Shown here: one piece after another, positions 56,001-60,753 of the stretch | Numbering within the stretch: position 1 is the first letter of the stretch | Layout of the letters: each line of letters starts with the position of its first letter | Origin: CBDCVD01 sp965224015 | Lineage (GTDB): Bacteria > Pseudomonadota > Alphaproteobacteria > Rhizobiales > CBDCVD01 | DNA length: 64,000 nt | Assembly (NCBI GenBank): GCA_965224015.1 | Contig: OZ245032.1 | Span: 372,001-436,000 of the forward strand | Reading direction: 5' to 3' | Notes under the pieces: model-generated | What the model was told of the DNA's origin: nothing | The model's input: only the letters and a program-made list of their open reading frames with translations | Databases searched by the model: none | Position numbers and translations under genes: made by a program

Positions 56001-56494
56001 CCAGCAACGACATCACGCCATTTGGCACCTACACCGACAGCTTTACAACGACGCGCTGGTTGAGCGGCGCGACCCTGTCGGGTGAGTTCGCCTATGATCC
56101 ATGGACATTCACCCCCAGCCTGTCGCTGGAGTATATTGGCGAAAGCCAACACGCCTACACCAGCAAGACAGGGGCTTATGTCAGTGGACAGACCATCTCG
56201 CAGGGGCAGTTGCGTCTGGCGCCACGTATTTCGTACGAATACAAGCTGGATGAAATCAACAGCACGCTAACGCCGTGGTTTGAGTTTCAGGGCGCTTATA
56301 CGTTTGGCCGCCGTGGGCAGTTTAGCGATGGTTCGCTGGCATCCGATATACACGGCTTGAGTGGTGGTATCGAGGCTGGTTTTGATTTTCGTATGGCCAG
56401 TGGCGCGAGCCTATCGTTATCTGGAACCTATGATGGCATCGGCTCTGATTACGAGAGTTACGGTGCAAGGCTAAGATTGGACCTGCCGTTCTAG
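44018..56494 (+). CDS. Giant modular autotransporter, 4158 residues
   Basis: The protein starts at 44018 behind GGAAAGG. An odd Trp-rich tip (WNWAWNWNWG) leads into a signal peptide ending near AQAQ (residue 49). The passenger alternates two module types. Type A opens DVELKLV or DVDLVLV and ends near a TFTGGNG.D.TKDY.DSTT motif; starts lie near residues 55, 314, 803, 1053, 1540, 1803, 2072, 2330 and 2708. Type B is an Ig-like SwmB module with TVDR.APTYTTSPDS and FDEDMQ; starts near 569, 1317, 2452, 2823, 3060 and 3187. A pair of related domains (3314, 3521) and a prealbumin-like domain (about 3690) follow. The last 260 residues are an autotransporter barrel ending RLDLPF. It is probably a surface adhesin; the ligand is unknown. 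Confidence 0.9.
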   Translation: MLLNVWNWAWNWNWGLFSGVFRRPLAVFIAVAAAVLAFAAFDVESAQAQGGQNNDVELKLVTDRTGAIELETTSEDRFKASAGVSYWAYVRVRIEGSTTAVTRGSVFITHIEGNRLTTAIGCSPLTVRHGLAAGVAACLIPADQITEAGTLILKAAYNPEAGMNFNTQTSELDLPVRISATSITFLGGSGQPTKRATATAQAGAPFTVRVSVRARTINREGSSDAGVPSSAGYVTLSGRGIVIAKGQGCTYDRNLSGVYTCTATAPTTGPVTLNATFIGKYGSDLIKDYLNSTTDGKSPNGGALTLTVTPRMTDVELKLVESPTRVKELTGHWPEVDIPTVDFLYEAHVRVLVDGSNTAVASGSVSITHVGGAPVDRVYRECNELKGNGVARCFIPRSQFSEVGALVLRAAYTPARGTNFNAQTTDLSLQVRAPTTSITFVDGSGKPTNRATATAGGKFTVRVGVQAVTIHRTGWPFRVAVRPGAGDVTLTGIGSRPITCTYERAKVYIHGKRATVYKCDVTAPAKAGDVQLTAAFAGGNGRDTTKDYQDSTTDIDRTTPSGPPLTLTVVDGPKIVSIERRDTTENQAVTNPLTNATSITWLVTFSEDVNVEENAFLLAAGGATVAQTPTNPAVTSGNTVLVTAATKDNQQGEVGLAIDPTKISRASNANIKLSPTLPAADADNQKYTVDRVAPTYKTSPDSVAVGDTITFTMDFDEDMQSNPLPSISSPTAGITLGTVTHGGNSNADKFTAQITVPASFSGTSLAVEIGNLQNVKDLAGNPASQSPAAKTATLTVTPAGNENVELKLVESGTSAKELAQNSLEANKAAVSFNYFAFVRVQRTTGNAAVTEGSVFITHIGGTALTSAIRCSRLTGGSSVAAGVAICKIPGAQITKAGTLALKTAYTPAPGTKFNSQTTDLDLPVRAPTTLIDFQIHSATASARAPFTVRVRVRAITTNRGGATLFGNIRERTAGDVTFTGIGRDPITCTYESAGIYKCDAIAPATTGNVRLNAKFTGSNGGDGTKDYQDSTTSGQRGNGGPLTLTVTPALNEDVDLVLVEGNRSTTELTTSSHDQYKAATGIRHFAYVHVRKAGADNTAVTEGSVSITHIGGSALGPAIRCSRLTGISGVEGVDKGIAKCPIPYNRITEAGGLTLRASYNPEGALFTAKTKDLSLPVKASATYIRFLDSAGSWPLRRATVKAGAPFTVRVRVTPIATFYDRWNTGSIRREAAGTVALSGDGITIAPNQGCTFEGFRKYKCTATAPAKAGDVKITATFTGGNGRDTTKDYKDSTTDSSSIPAGQFQVHNDPPLTLRVIDELQITKIERLKRNPLTNAEEIKWLVWFNASVNVEENAFSLAMGGATVAQNLTNGRVNNVNVAYVTASTIDNREGDVGLTVDPTKISLASNRNIKLASATPTGANEKYTVDRIVPRFTTSPDSLTAGEINTFTVDFDEDMQPTPLPEILGGLPVRGVSHGGESDPDKFTAKIFVPTGIRDTSMEFIIRALYNVKDLAGNPASTGVNDTRTVTLTITPPAAKTDVELVLVTGPDDPTALNTNIPANQATVGIDYTAYVRVQKTATGKAAVAEGNISVSLGGNTLTCTAGRSNYGAIHNTFIHNGIFACDIPGTLITQAEKPLTLSASYNPGAAAFEAKTEDLNLPVRVSNTSIEFWNAQTGGGSRVSAPIMAAAGAEFPVSVRVRMTDGKTGTTAVPVPSTAGSVTLRGGGITNPRCTYQSNQASPGQATGLYTCTANAPTTGSSAEVTAIFTGSNGGDGIQDYTNSETGTTDNGENLTLTLTSAREDVDLVLVEGNRSTTELTTSSHDQYKAATGIPHFVYVHVRKAGADNTAVTEGSVSITRIGGTALGSAIRCSRLTGISGVEGVDKGIAKCRIPYNRITEAGSLTLRASYPENPLFTAKTKDLSLPVKASATYIRFLDSAGRWPLRRATVKAGAPFTVRVRVTPIATFYDRWDTGSIRREAAGTVALSGDGITIAPNQGCTFEGFGKYKCTATAPATTGDVKLTATFTGGNGGDGTKDYKDSTTDSSSIPAGQFQVHNDPPLTLTVTPAAKQDVELKFVTFVASAIELDTKNADNQPAVGFDYRVYVRVQQTATGNAAVTRGSVSITEIGGNQLNPAITCDRLNSRGVAGCTILGSQITEAGTLDLKAAYDPGTTAFEAKEGNLSLPVRAPTTSIEFSDATGGPIDSATATAGAEFTVRVKVQARANFKWGPVVAATPSEAAGSVQLSGIEGNPITCTYEGEVGDGGGLLRKGGMYTCTATAPARGSVRLNATFTGGNGNDTTRDYQDSTTDGKSPNGGALTLTVNPAAKTATTATFVANDAGAALSPARGANPELRPDSGNLYAIYVRVAEQNNPGTAVTTGALKVTKIANVNKDINCSDSNNNGIFLCQIPYTDFGSSPGDKLIEVAFAATQTHAEVTNSQTYSVIAPVTTPDVEIVSIKRKTPAGQHHSAAISSEQVIFELSFNQPVSIAAGAFASGNAAVANRVIDSDDESSGADNLVSVTLELTRQEGDLHLDIADRARITARSAPSKSLTQKSITDLGAPAANNDKYQIYTIDNTQPTIASVEFFRVQQGGAVESTATDNANPGETVGMVVTFSEDMQATPVPTVILPTNNPTQNGFTAVTLAPVSGDNTKFSADISVPSGITSDDYTFTVNANGALDRAGNPATGTPTAATLKVAPAKQASGVIETVATFVESDNFGASPLTSPQNNVSASDNYLAYVKVATNPGNSAVTTGTVTLTGAGQQITCNDNDPKNGVFECEVPQDRITRGAQLSLIAQFTGGGGAYSDSPQSSPLILNVVDALRITKIERWNTTNDQAVTNPLTNAASITWLVTFSANVNIAASDAFSLTGTTTVAQNLTNSRVNNVNIAYVTASTIDNREGDVGLTVDPTKISLASNANIKLASATPTGANEKYMVDRVAPTYTTSPDSFTAGDKITFTLDFDEDMQSTPVPTIRTSVAGVAVGDVSHGGGSNADQFTAEIIVPVDFSGASLAVNIGNLTQVKDLAGNPASQSTAAQTATLTVTPDKARDGEQPAPLTILKIERSPQNTPQLTNADTLKWLVTFSRPVHPISSNDFSVDGPLKVGSPERLRPADMNLTVSNRDSNAGILWEVTASGGGLSSFNGEALLGLSQGQTIRAKDNNSVLTWSAPPATYQTYKLDNAGPKLLSVRRVSKLLHGRAPVVNGKPQLVWRLAFSEKIVGMNTNLFEVQGSTATITRIEPVGELEKHFDIIAEGGDLQTVSGEVTLQFSSDFASTIKDTVGNGYIASHTPSRNERSYIIRPVPEPVPRPLTVALLGKIVDKKNAELPSGKSTSCTADTKFYIKTRFSFTPDGKSQKATIYFYLLDGRRRILGAKVWRHIAPTQGWTQWLAISKQTELVGDGTGYWNIVAAKRDNNYRLGDIFTDNDAILDSAPFNVRFVHPNCAGGTGAGSRSSDIFNIDIIDRQPLQSLGNRQTGLFGAAKSNARKHGQRRNAGIIKPAALGTIGGGGGVSGESRERCTPSRQPLPFKYATKITYIDADKTKRRQVRYYLIDGAGKIVGIRSRNSIAPTSDGTINNPDNRASIMLREQIRLTHDDHDKDPTKSWRIAAVDYGDQSKRSTWGNVPEEEFDYLPRPGEPWFGQPYAVPAFGKELDTITFDASALYPGCFEIETVSEDLALSTSAALAATPATITIKQEVRAGTSKLRPDAAFGFSSKKLGAFSLTTKDGKAERTFTNLQSGTYTITADDLSIQGYTLKQINCSTGGAGNVNNKSADITLASTSISCTFVSEFSPEKPVRHAKQMIADYLGARNVMLLAHQPDKNRRIKRLNGQHNNPDPNGTLNASFSKPSMSLTMNLKTGAPVDVRMDNKSVSFASSLSRFGLFGSGLGRLSGQDAPPNRWDVWTQGYIARFDDTSSSGGRFGIVHGGIDYIVTPDTLIGLALQYDWFKQKYDRNGASIDGHGWMLGPYATMRFGNNLYLDAHALWGRSSNDITPFGTYTDSFTTTRWLSGATLSGEFAYDPWTFTPSLSLEYIGESQHAYTSKTGAYVSGQTISQGQLRLAPRISYEYKLDEINSTLTPWFEFQGAYTFGRRGQFSDGSLASDIHGLSGGIEAGFDFRMASGASLSLSGTYDGIGSDYESYGARLRLDLPF
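47171..47959 (+). repeat. Internal duplication in the giant gene, copy 1
   Basis: This 789-base stretch is nearly identical to 49424-50209, differing at scattered single bases and by one codon. It encodes a complete type A module (VDLVLVEGNRSTTELTTSS onward). Confidence 0.85.
49424..50209 (+). repeat. Internal duplication in the giant gene, copy 2
   Basis: This 786-base partner of 47171-47959 begins at the same GAGGACGTGGATCTGG and ends at CCGTTAACCCTC. Other type A modules in the gene are much more diverged, so this duplication or conversion is recent. Confidence 0.85.
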
Positions 56495-56499
56495 CGTAT

Positions 56500-56636
56500 A
56501 TACCAGCGTTAAGGGCTTTATAGACCCGCCGTTCGGGGTGGGGGGCCTTGCTAACACACCTGATTGACGCTAGATCAGCATGGGTTTCGCTGTACCGCTC
56601 ACAAAATGTGTACACCTAAATCCATGCCGATCTAGC
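56500..56636 (-). repeat. Joined partial R1 and R2 repeats after the giant gene
   Basis: A worn R1 end (ATACCAGCGTTAAGGGC...GATTGACGC) runs into an R2 hairpin (TAGATCAGCATGGG...CCATGCCGATCTAG). The join again falls at the TA of TTGACGCTA, the R1 position that also carries R2 at 15526. It begins five bases after the autotransporter stop. Confidence 0.65.
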
Positions 56637-56688
56637 GTACTATCGCGGATTGCCTGGGCTTACAAGGCAAAGGTACGAGCATCACGCG

Positions 56689-57501
56689 CTAATCCAATAG
56701 CTGCGGCCAATCGCGCTTGTACTTGTCGAAATCTGGCACGCCATCCAGATCAAGGGCCTTGTCAAGGGGCATGAACCATTTCAAATGATAGAGCATGTCC
56801 GGGTTCTGTTGCAGTTGTTCGACAGCTTCATAATAAAGAAGCTGTATTTCCTCCGAAGTTAAAAAATCAAGATGCTTCTTTCCAAACTGGCGAAGCATTA
56901 AAGCGTAAATGGATAGCTCGAAACAGGTTATTGGCGAAAGCCAAATCTCTTCAAAAAACTGAACCCAAAGAAATTCGTCCCATTCGCTTCGCGCGCTTTT
57001 ATTCTCAACCCAATTGCGTTCAGCGTCTTCAGTTCCGCTTTCAAGTTTCTTCTTAGGGATAATAAAATCCTTATGAACCAGGCGCATAAAGGCGTTGAAC
57101 CTATCTTGACGCATGTGTTTTGTCTTATAATCAGGATCGTTTGCCCACCACCAAAAAACCGTTCTCCAAGTTGAACAAGCGGCGCTAAAGCCAACTTTTT
57201 TGTCATAGTGCTCGGAAATAGAGGCAAGCCAAACCATAATTCGTTTGGAATCCTCTCCGTGTGCATCCCAAAAATCAATCATTTCGTCCAAAGCGATATA
57301 CATTCCTGCATCCGATCCTCCCGGATCAAGGGCATTGACAGTCAGGGAATATTGCTCGATACCTGCGCGAATGACCTTCTTGCTTCTGAATGGAAACAAC
57401 ATATATTCATCGTACTCAAAGGCAAGATCAGAGCTAATCCAACGTAGCCCGTAGAACAACTCTTCCTTTAATAATTCTTCGGTATACAATTGCTCGTTCA
57501 T
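56689..57501 (-). CDS. Hypothetical protein, 270 residues
   Basis: I do not recognise this protein. It is acidic, rich in Trp, Phe and Tyr, and predicted to be largely helical, without signal peptide or membrane segment. Clusters such as FWWWANDPDY and LYHLKWFMPLDKALDL stand out. The gene is visibly richer in A and T than its neighbours and sits between repeats (R1/R2 on one side, R4 on the other), so acquisition by transfer is possible. A ribosome site (GGGGAAG) precedes the ATG. It occupies the place downstream of chvI where a sensor kinase gene is usual, but shows no kinase motifs. Confidence 0.65.
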   Translation of the reverse strand: MNEQLYTEELLKEELFYGLRWISSDLAFEYDEYMLFPFRSKKVIRAGIEQYSLTVNALDPGGSDAGMYIALDEMIDFWDAHGEDSKRIMVWLASISEHYDKKVGFSAACSTWRTVFWWWANDPDYKTKHMRQDRFNAFMRLVHKDFIIPKKKLESGTEDAERNWVENKSARSEWDEFLWVQFFEEIWLSPITCFELSIYALMLRQFGKKHLDFLTSEEIQLLYYEAVEQLQQNPDMLYHLKWFMPLDKALDLDGVPDFDKYKRDWPQLLD

Positions 57502-57565
57502 TTTACTTCCCCGTAACCCCAGTTCTGGATAAGAGAAAGATTAAAATGGGGCCTTGGACCTAAAT

Positions 57566-57707
57566 GTGTAATTTCAACAGGTTGTCCCTGGTCAATGCAT
57601 CGGGTGCAGATGAATGGCCCGATAGGGCCTTCCTGGCGGTAAGGGCCGCAATAACCCTGACTTCAGACCTGCCACCTTGAGAACAACCTATTGAAAGCTT
57701 ACAGCTA
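57566..57707 (+). repeat. R4 palindromic repeat, intact copy c
   Basis: The left end GTGTAATTTCAACAGGTTG and right end AACAACCTATTGAAAGCTTA are inverted. It holds the shared ATCGGGTGCAG block. Its right edge contains the stop codon TAG of chvI on the minus strand. Confidence 0.68.
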
Positions 57708-58403
57708 AGCGTCGCGGAACCGATAACCGACCCCGTAGAGGGTCTCGATCATGTCAAAAGTGTTATCAACAGCTTTAAATTTCTTTCGCAAGCGCTTGAT
57801 ATGACTGTCAATAGTGCGGTCATCTACATAGACCTGATCGTCATAGGCCGCGTCCATAAGAGCATTTCGGCTTTTGACCACTCCCGGGCGCTGGGCCAGG
57901 GAAAACAGGATTAAAAATTCGGTTACGGTTAATGTGACAGGGATACCCTTCCATGTGCACACGTGACGCTCATTGTCCATGAGCAGGTCACCGCGCTCCA
58001 ACGTATCACCACCTGCGGTCCGCTCGGGTGCGCTCTCGTGCGCACTGGCCCGGCGCAGCACGGCCTTGACCCGCTCCACCAGCAGCCGCTGCGAGAACGG
58101 CTTTTTGATAAAATCATCGGCGCCCATCTTGAACCCGAACAACTCGTCGATCTCTTCGTCCTTTGAGGTCAGGAAAATCACCGGAACATCCGAAGTTCGG
58201 CGCAACCGACGAAGCAGCTCCATGCCGTCCATGCGCGGCATTTTGATGTCCAAAACCGCCAGATCCGGCATGGTCGCACTCATGCCTTCAAAAGCCGATT
58301 CGCCATCTGTATAAGTATCAACCGCATACCCCTCCGATTCCAGGGCCATGGAGATCGATGTCAGAATGTTACGATCATCGTCAACCAATGCAATTGTCGC
58401 CAT
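57705..58403 (-). CDS. chvI: OmpR-type response regulator ChvI
   Basis: This 232-residue regulator opens with ATIALVDDDRNILTSISMAL, the typical ChvI start. The receiver domain has the phosphorylated Asp in LAVLDIKMPRMDG and Lys in FLTSKDEE; the winged-helix DNA-binding domain ends with RTIDSHIKRLRKKF and MIETLYGVGYRF. ChvI controls envelope and acid-stress genes in Alphaproteobacteria, and pckA is divergent here as in many of them. ATG at 58403 has GGAG upstream. The usual downstream sensor kinase gene chvG is absent. The stop codon is within an R4 repeat. Confidence 0.93.
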   Translation of the reverse strand: MATIALVDDDRNILTSISMALESEGYAVDTYTDGESAFEGMSATMPDLAVLDIKMPRMDGMELLRRLRRTSDVPVIFLTSKDEEIDELFGFKMGADDFIKKPFSQRLLVERVKAVLRRASAHESAPERTAGGDTLERGDLLMDNERHVCTWKGIPVTLTVTEFLILFSLAQRPGVVKSRNALMDAAYDDQVYVDDRTIDSHIKRLRKKFKAVDNTFDMIETLYGVGYRFRDA

Positions 58404-58851
58404 AATTATCTCCACTTCTGGTCAAAACTGGCACCGGCGCAAGCGCGTGCGTGAGTTCCTGATACACGCATACCCCGAGAGACGCGCACCGGCAACGAGA
58501 TTTTGTGAAAAGCGTTACTACACCAGTGTAATGGTAAACCCGATCAGATTGTGGCATCGCCTATTGAGCTCAAAGCGCTTTTGTTGGCAAACCCAGGCAT
58601 TCTGCCTTGAACCGCAAGGCATGATCGCCTATAGCAAAAGCCAAAGTTGAAATCATACACACTGATAGGAATTTGCGCATTTGCCGTTTGTAAACAAGTA
58701 TTGTTAGCCTTATGCGTTCATTTGTATGCATATTAAATGCGTACAAATTAGAGCATGCCTCCAGGCCTTTCAAGGGGGCCTAATGGGTATTTTGGTGGTG
58801 GATTGGTGTACGGTCAGGCTTTCAGTACACTTGGTAAAATGGAATGCGGTT
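58404..58851. promoter_or_regulatory. Divergent chvI-pckA control region
   Basis: This 448-base gap drives both genes. Besides the palindrome at 58721-58747 it contains no repeat family copy and no convincing small gene. Confidence 0.5.
58721..58747. promoter_or_regulatory. 11-bp inverted repeat upstream of pckA
   Basis: TTTGTATGCAT and ATGCGTACAAA are inverted arms with one mismatch around ATTAA. It lies about 105 bases before the preferred pckA start and looks like a dimeric regulator site. Confidence 0.5.
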
Positions 58852-60468
58852 TTGACACAGCAGGGTCTTCGGAATACCCCCCTCGGTGGCAACACCTCGG
58901 GGTTGGATCAGGCGTCCTGGATGAGTTGCAATGCAACTGAGCCTGAGCTCATTGAGTTGGCGATTGGGCGAAGGGAAGGGCAGCTCAGTGCGTCAGGCGC
59001 CCTTTGCGTGACAACGGGGCGTCACACGGGGCGTGCGGCGAAAGACAAGGTGATTGTCAAGGACGCGCTTACAGCCGATTGCGTTTGGTGGGACGCTAAT
59101 CGGTCCCTGTCATCACAACAATTTGACACGCTATTAGATGATTTTCGCGCGCACATGCGGGGGCGGGAGTTCTTTGTTCAGGATCTCTATGGCGCTGCGG
59201 ACAAGCGCTATCAACTGCCTACCCGGGTAATATGCGAGAAAGCCTGGCATGCTCTTTATATCCGTCATTTGATGATCCGACCCGAGGGTGGGGAACTGGC
59301 GGCGTTTGCGCCGCAATTGACAATTGTCAATCTGCCGACTTTTAGGGCGGATCCTGCCCGTCATGGTTGCCGCAGCGAGACGGTAATTGCCATGGATTTT
59401 ACGCGCCAGATGGTTCTCATTGGCGGCACCGCCTATGCGGGAGAAATGAAAAAATCCGTCTTTACAATGTTGAACTTTCTTCTGCCAAGGCAGGGGGTCA
59501 TGGCGATGCATTGCTCCGCCAATGCTGGCCAGAACGGCGATACGGCGTTGTTTTTTGGGCTTTCGGGTACGGGAAAAACAACCCTGTCTGCGGATCCTGA
59601 GCGCCGTCTTATCGGCGATGACGAGCACGGCTGGGGGGACGACGGCGTTTTTAATTTCGAAGGCGGGTGCTATGCCAAGACAATACGCCTGTCTGCGGCC
59701 TCAGAACCGGCGATTTACGGCGCCACTCAGCGATTTGCCACCGTTTTGGAAAATGTGCCTCTTGACGAGACCACGCGCCAGCCGGATTTTGACGACGACA
59801 CGCTGACAGAAAATGGTCGCTGCGCCTATCCGTTGCATTATATCGCTAACGCCAGCCCCGCCAGCCGCGGTCGTCATCCCTCCCGCATTATTTTTTTAAC
59901 GGCGGACGCTTTTGGCGTCATGCCGCCGATTGCCCGCTTGAGTAAGGATCAGGCGATGTATCATTTTTTGTCCGGCTACACCGCCAAGGTAGCGGGCACC
60001 GAGGCGGATGTCGTTGAGCCTCAGGCGACGTTCTCGACCTGTTTCGGGGCACCTTTTATGCCCCTGAAGCCCTGCGTCTACGGGGAATTGCTGCGCGACA
60101 AAATGACCACCCACGGTGTGACCTGCTGGTTGCTCAATACCGGCTGGACTGGCGGTCCTTTTAGGACGGGTGCGCGTATGCCCCTTGATGTGACGCGACA
60201 GTTATTGGCATGCGCCCTCGACGGGTCGTTTGATACGGTGCCCATGCGCCGGGATCCGATTTTTGGCTTCGATGTGCCGCAGGCCTGCGAAGGGATCGAC
60301 AACAAGCTCCTGACCCCGCGTCGGACCTGGGCTGACGTGTCCGCCTATGACCGCCAGGCAAGCCAATTGGCGCAAATGTTTGTTGATAATTTCAAGGACT
60401 TTTCCCAAGACGTGGGGGAGGGGGTGCGCGCGGCAGGACCTGTTATTGATCGGGCGAGGGAGGTGTAG
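58852..60468 (+). CDS. pckA: Phosphoenolpyruvate carboxykinase (ATP)
   Basis: This 538-residue enzyme makes PEP from oxaloacetate and ATP, the entry step of gluconeogenesis. It shows TGRHTGRAAKDKVIV near residue 55, the P-loop FGLSGTGKTTLSADP near 235, and the metal/PEP site DDEHGWGDDGVFNFEGGCYAK. TTG at 58852 gives TQQGLRNTP, matching the family N-terminus and length; in-frame ATGs at 58783 and 58726 would add 23 or 42 residues unlike the family. It is divergent from chvI. A truncated lysE follows two bases after its stop. Confidence 0.93.
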   Translation: MTQQGLRNTPLGGNTSGLDQASWMSCNATEPELIELAIGRREGQLSASGALCVTTGRHTGRAAKDKVIVKDALTADCVWWDANRSLSSQQFDTLLDDFRAHMRGREFFVQDLYGAADKRYQLPTRVICEKAWHALYIRHLMIRPEGGELAAFAPQLTIVNLPTFRADPARHGCRSETVIAMDFTRQMVLIGGTAYAGEMKKSVFTMLNFLLPRQGVMAMHCSANAGQNGDTALFFGLSGTGKTTLSADPERRLIGDDEHGWGDDGVFNFEGGCYAKTIRLSAASEPAIYGATQRFATVLENVPLDETTRQPDFDDDTLTENGRCAYPLHYIANASPASRGRHPSRIIFLTADAFGVMPPIARLSKDQAMYHFLSGYTAKVAGTEADVVEPQATFSTCFGAPFMPLKPCVYGELLRDKMTTHGVTCWLLNTGWTGGPFRTGARMPLDVTRQLLACALDGSFDTVPMRRDPIFGFDVPQACEGIDNKLLTPRRTWADVSAYDRQASQLAQMFVDNFKDFSQDVGEGVRAAGPVIDRAREV

Positions 60469-60469
60469 G

Positions 60470-60700
60470 ATGATCCATGACATGAACCTGGTGCTTGTTC
60501 TTGTTACGGGATTTGCCGCAGCCGCCAGTCCGGGGCCGGCGATGGTTTTTATTGCCCACACATCAATAACCTCCAGTCGAGCCCGTGGCCTTGCCCTTTT
60601 GTTTTCCAATCGGCTCATGGTTTCCATTTATGCCCGATTTCAACGCTGGTTCGAGGGGACCCTTGCGACCGCCCGTGCATTTGCGGGGATAAAATTCTGA
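60470..60700 (+). pseudogene. LysE-family exporter gene with a large internal deletion
   Basis: The first 40 residues (MIHDMNLVLVLVTGFAAAAS, then PGPAMVFIAHTSITSSRARG) are a good LysE/RhtB start, and the last 30 (SNRLMVSIYARFQRWFEGTL, then ATARAFAGIKF) match the C-terminal end. About 130 residues of membrane helices between them are missing. The product of 76 residues cannot be a working exporter. It follows pckA directly, so it may still be transcribed. Confidence 0.7.
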
Positions 60701-60753
60701 TTGCACGGCTTCAATGATTTTTGTTTTCGCGGCGCTATGAAGCGAGTCATGGT

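Noticed and set aside
55409..56152. 247-codon minus-strand frame in the giant gene
   Set aside because: It is antisense to the autotransporter barrel, with no motif or ribosome site.
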